NCBI RefSeq assembly: GCF_020165195.1
Contig: NZ_JAIUHR010000002.1
Span: 248,001 to 312,000 of the forward strand
From: Mesorhizobium sp. CA14
GTDB lineage: Bacteria; Pseudomonadota; Alphaproteobacteria; Rhizobiales; Rhizobiaceae
Length of the DNA stretch: 64,000 nucleotides
Direction: 5' to 3'
The position numbers and the translations under genes are program-made. The notes under the pieces were generated by a model. The model ran no database searches. It had not been told where the DNA came from and was given only the letters and a program-made list of their open reading frames with translations. Within the stretch, counting starts at the first letter, position 1, and each line of letters starts with the position of its first letter. Shown piece by piece: positions 63,932 through 64,000 of the stretch.

Positions 63932-64000
63932 TCGAGAGCTCCTACTCCACGTGTTGCAGCACTTCCGTCAACTTCTCTTCGCGGTTGATCGGATGCTGCA

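Overview
The window looks like chromosomal DNA of an alphaproteobacterium of the order Rhizobiales, most likely Mesorhizobium or a close relative. The evidence is the high G+C content, a ChvE/GguABC sugar system beside a GbpR-like regulator, GcrA with a cluster of GANTC sites, a class I lysyl-tRNA synthetase, a SAM-II riboswitch on metZ, a tandem-domain dCTP deaminase, a large PodJ-like polarity protein, and intergenic repeat families of the kind common in Mesorhizobium. No transposase, integrase, prophage, CRISPR array, tRNA or rRNA gene was seen. The genus call is inference; no database search was possible.

Layout. 1-5.8 kb: edge of a LysR regulator, then chvE-gguA-gguB-gguC (sugar uptake and sugar-acid metabolism), with a strong terminator after chvE. 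5.9-14 kb: dcd, SAM-II/metZ, a GT21 glycosyltransferase, apaG, hslO, and argD-argF behind a terminator-bearing leader. 14.2-19.2 kb: gcrA, corA, phoU, phoR, ppk2. 19.3-21.5 kb: a quorum-sensing unit in which LuxR, LuxI and a crotonase-fold protein lie head to tail. 21.7-26.4 kb: a solute-binding protein, a TerB-like protein, lysK, an SNase-like protein and an S24 repressor. 26.6-33.8 kb: a beta-oxidation operon (two acyl-CoA dehydrogenases, thiolase, FadJ) with a MerR regulator and two matching operators. 34.3-38.4 kb: PodJ-like SEL1 protein. 38.6-47.5 kb: TauE, a TIGR02186-type membrane protein, a YegD-like Hsp70, a LysR regulator and a molybdenum/Fe-S/DmsC-type membrane oxidoreductase operon resembling SoeABC. 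47.5-53.7 kb: PdeM and its DEXH helicase, a C40 peptidase, a MarR regulator and an M17 aminopeptidase. 53.8-64 kb: a complete Tad/Flp pilus locus (flp, cpaA, cpaBCDEF, tadBC, and tadD facing them).

Functional links. The phosphate genes (phoR, phoU, ppk2) are adjacent but lack pstSCAB and phoB. The sulfite exporter-like and molybdoenzyme genes suggest a sulfur-oxyanion theme. The crotonase next to LuxI suggests a modified acyl-homoserine lactone. The Tad locus is transcribed as several units: flp and cpaA each end in a terminator, and CtrA-like motifs lie before tadD and cpaB.

The most interesting points for follow-up are the LuxI/isomerase-like pair, the SoeABC-like operon led by a 52-residue protein, the argD leader, the GANTC cluster before gcrA, the phoR-phoU arrangement and the degenerate SNase-like protein. 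No clearly new defence or mobile system was found.
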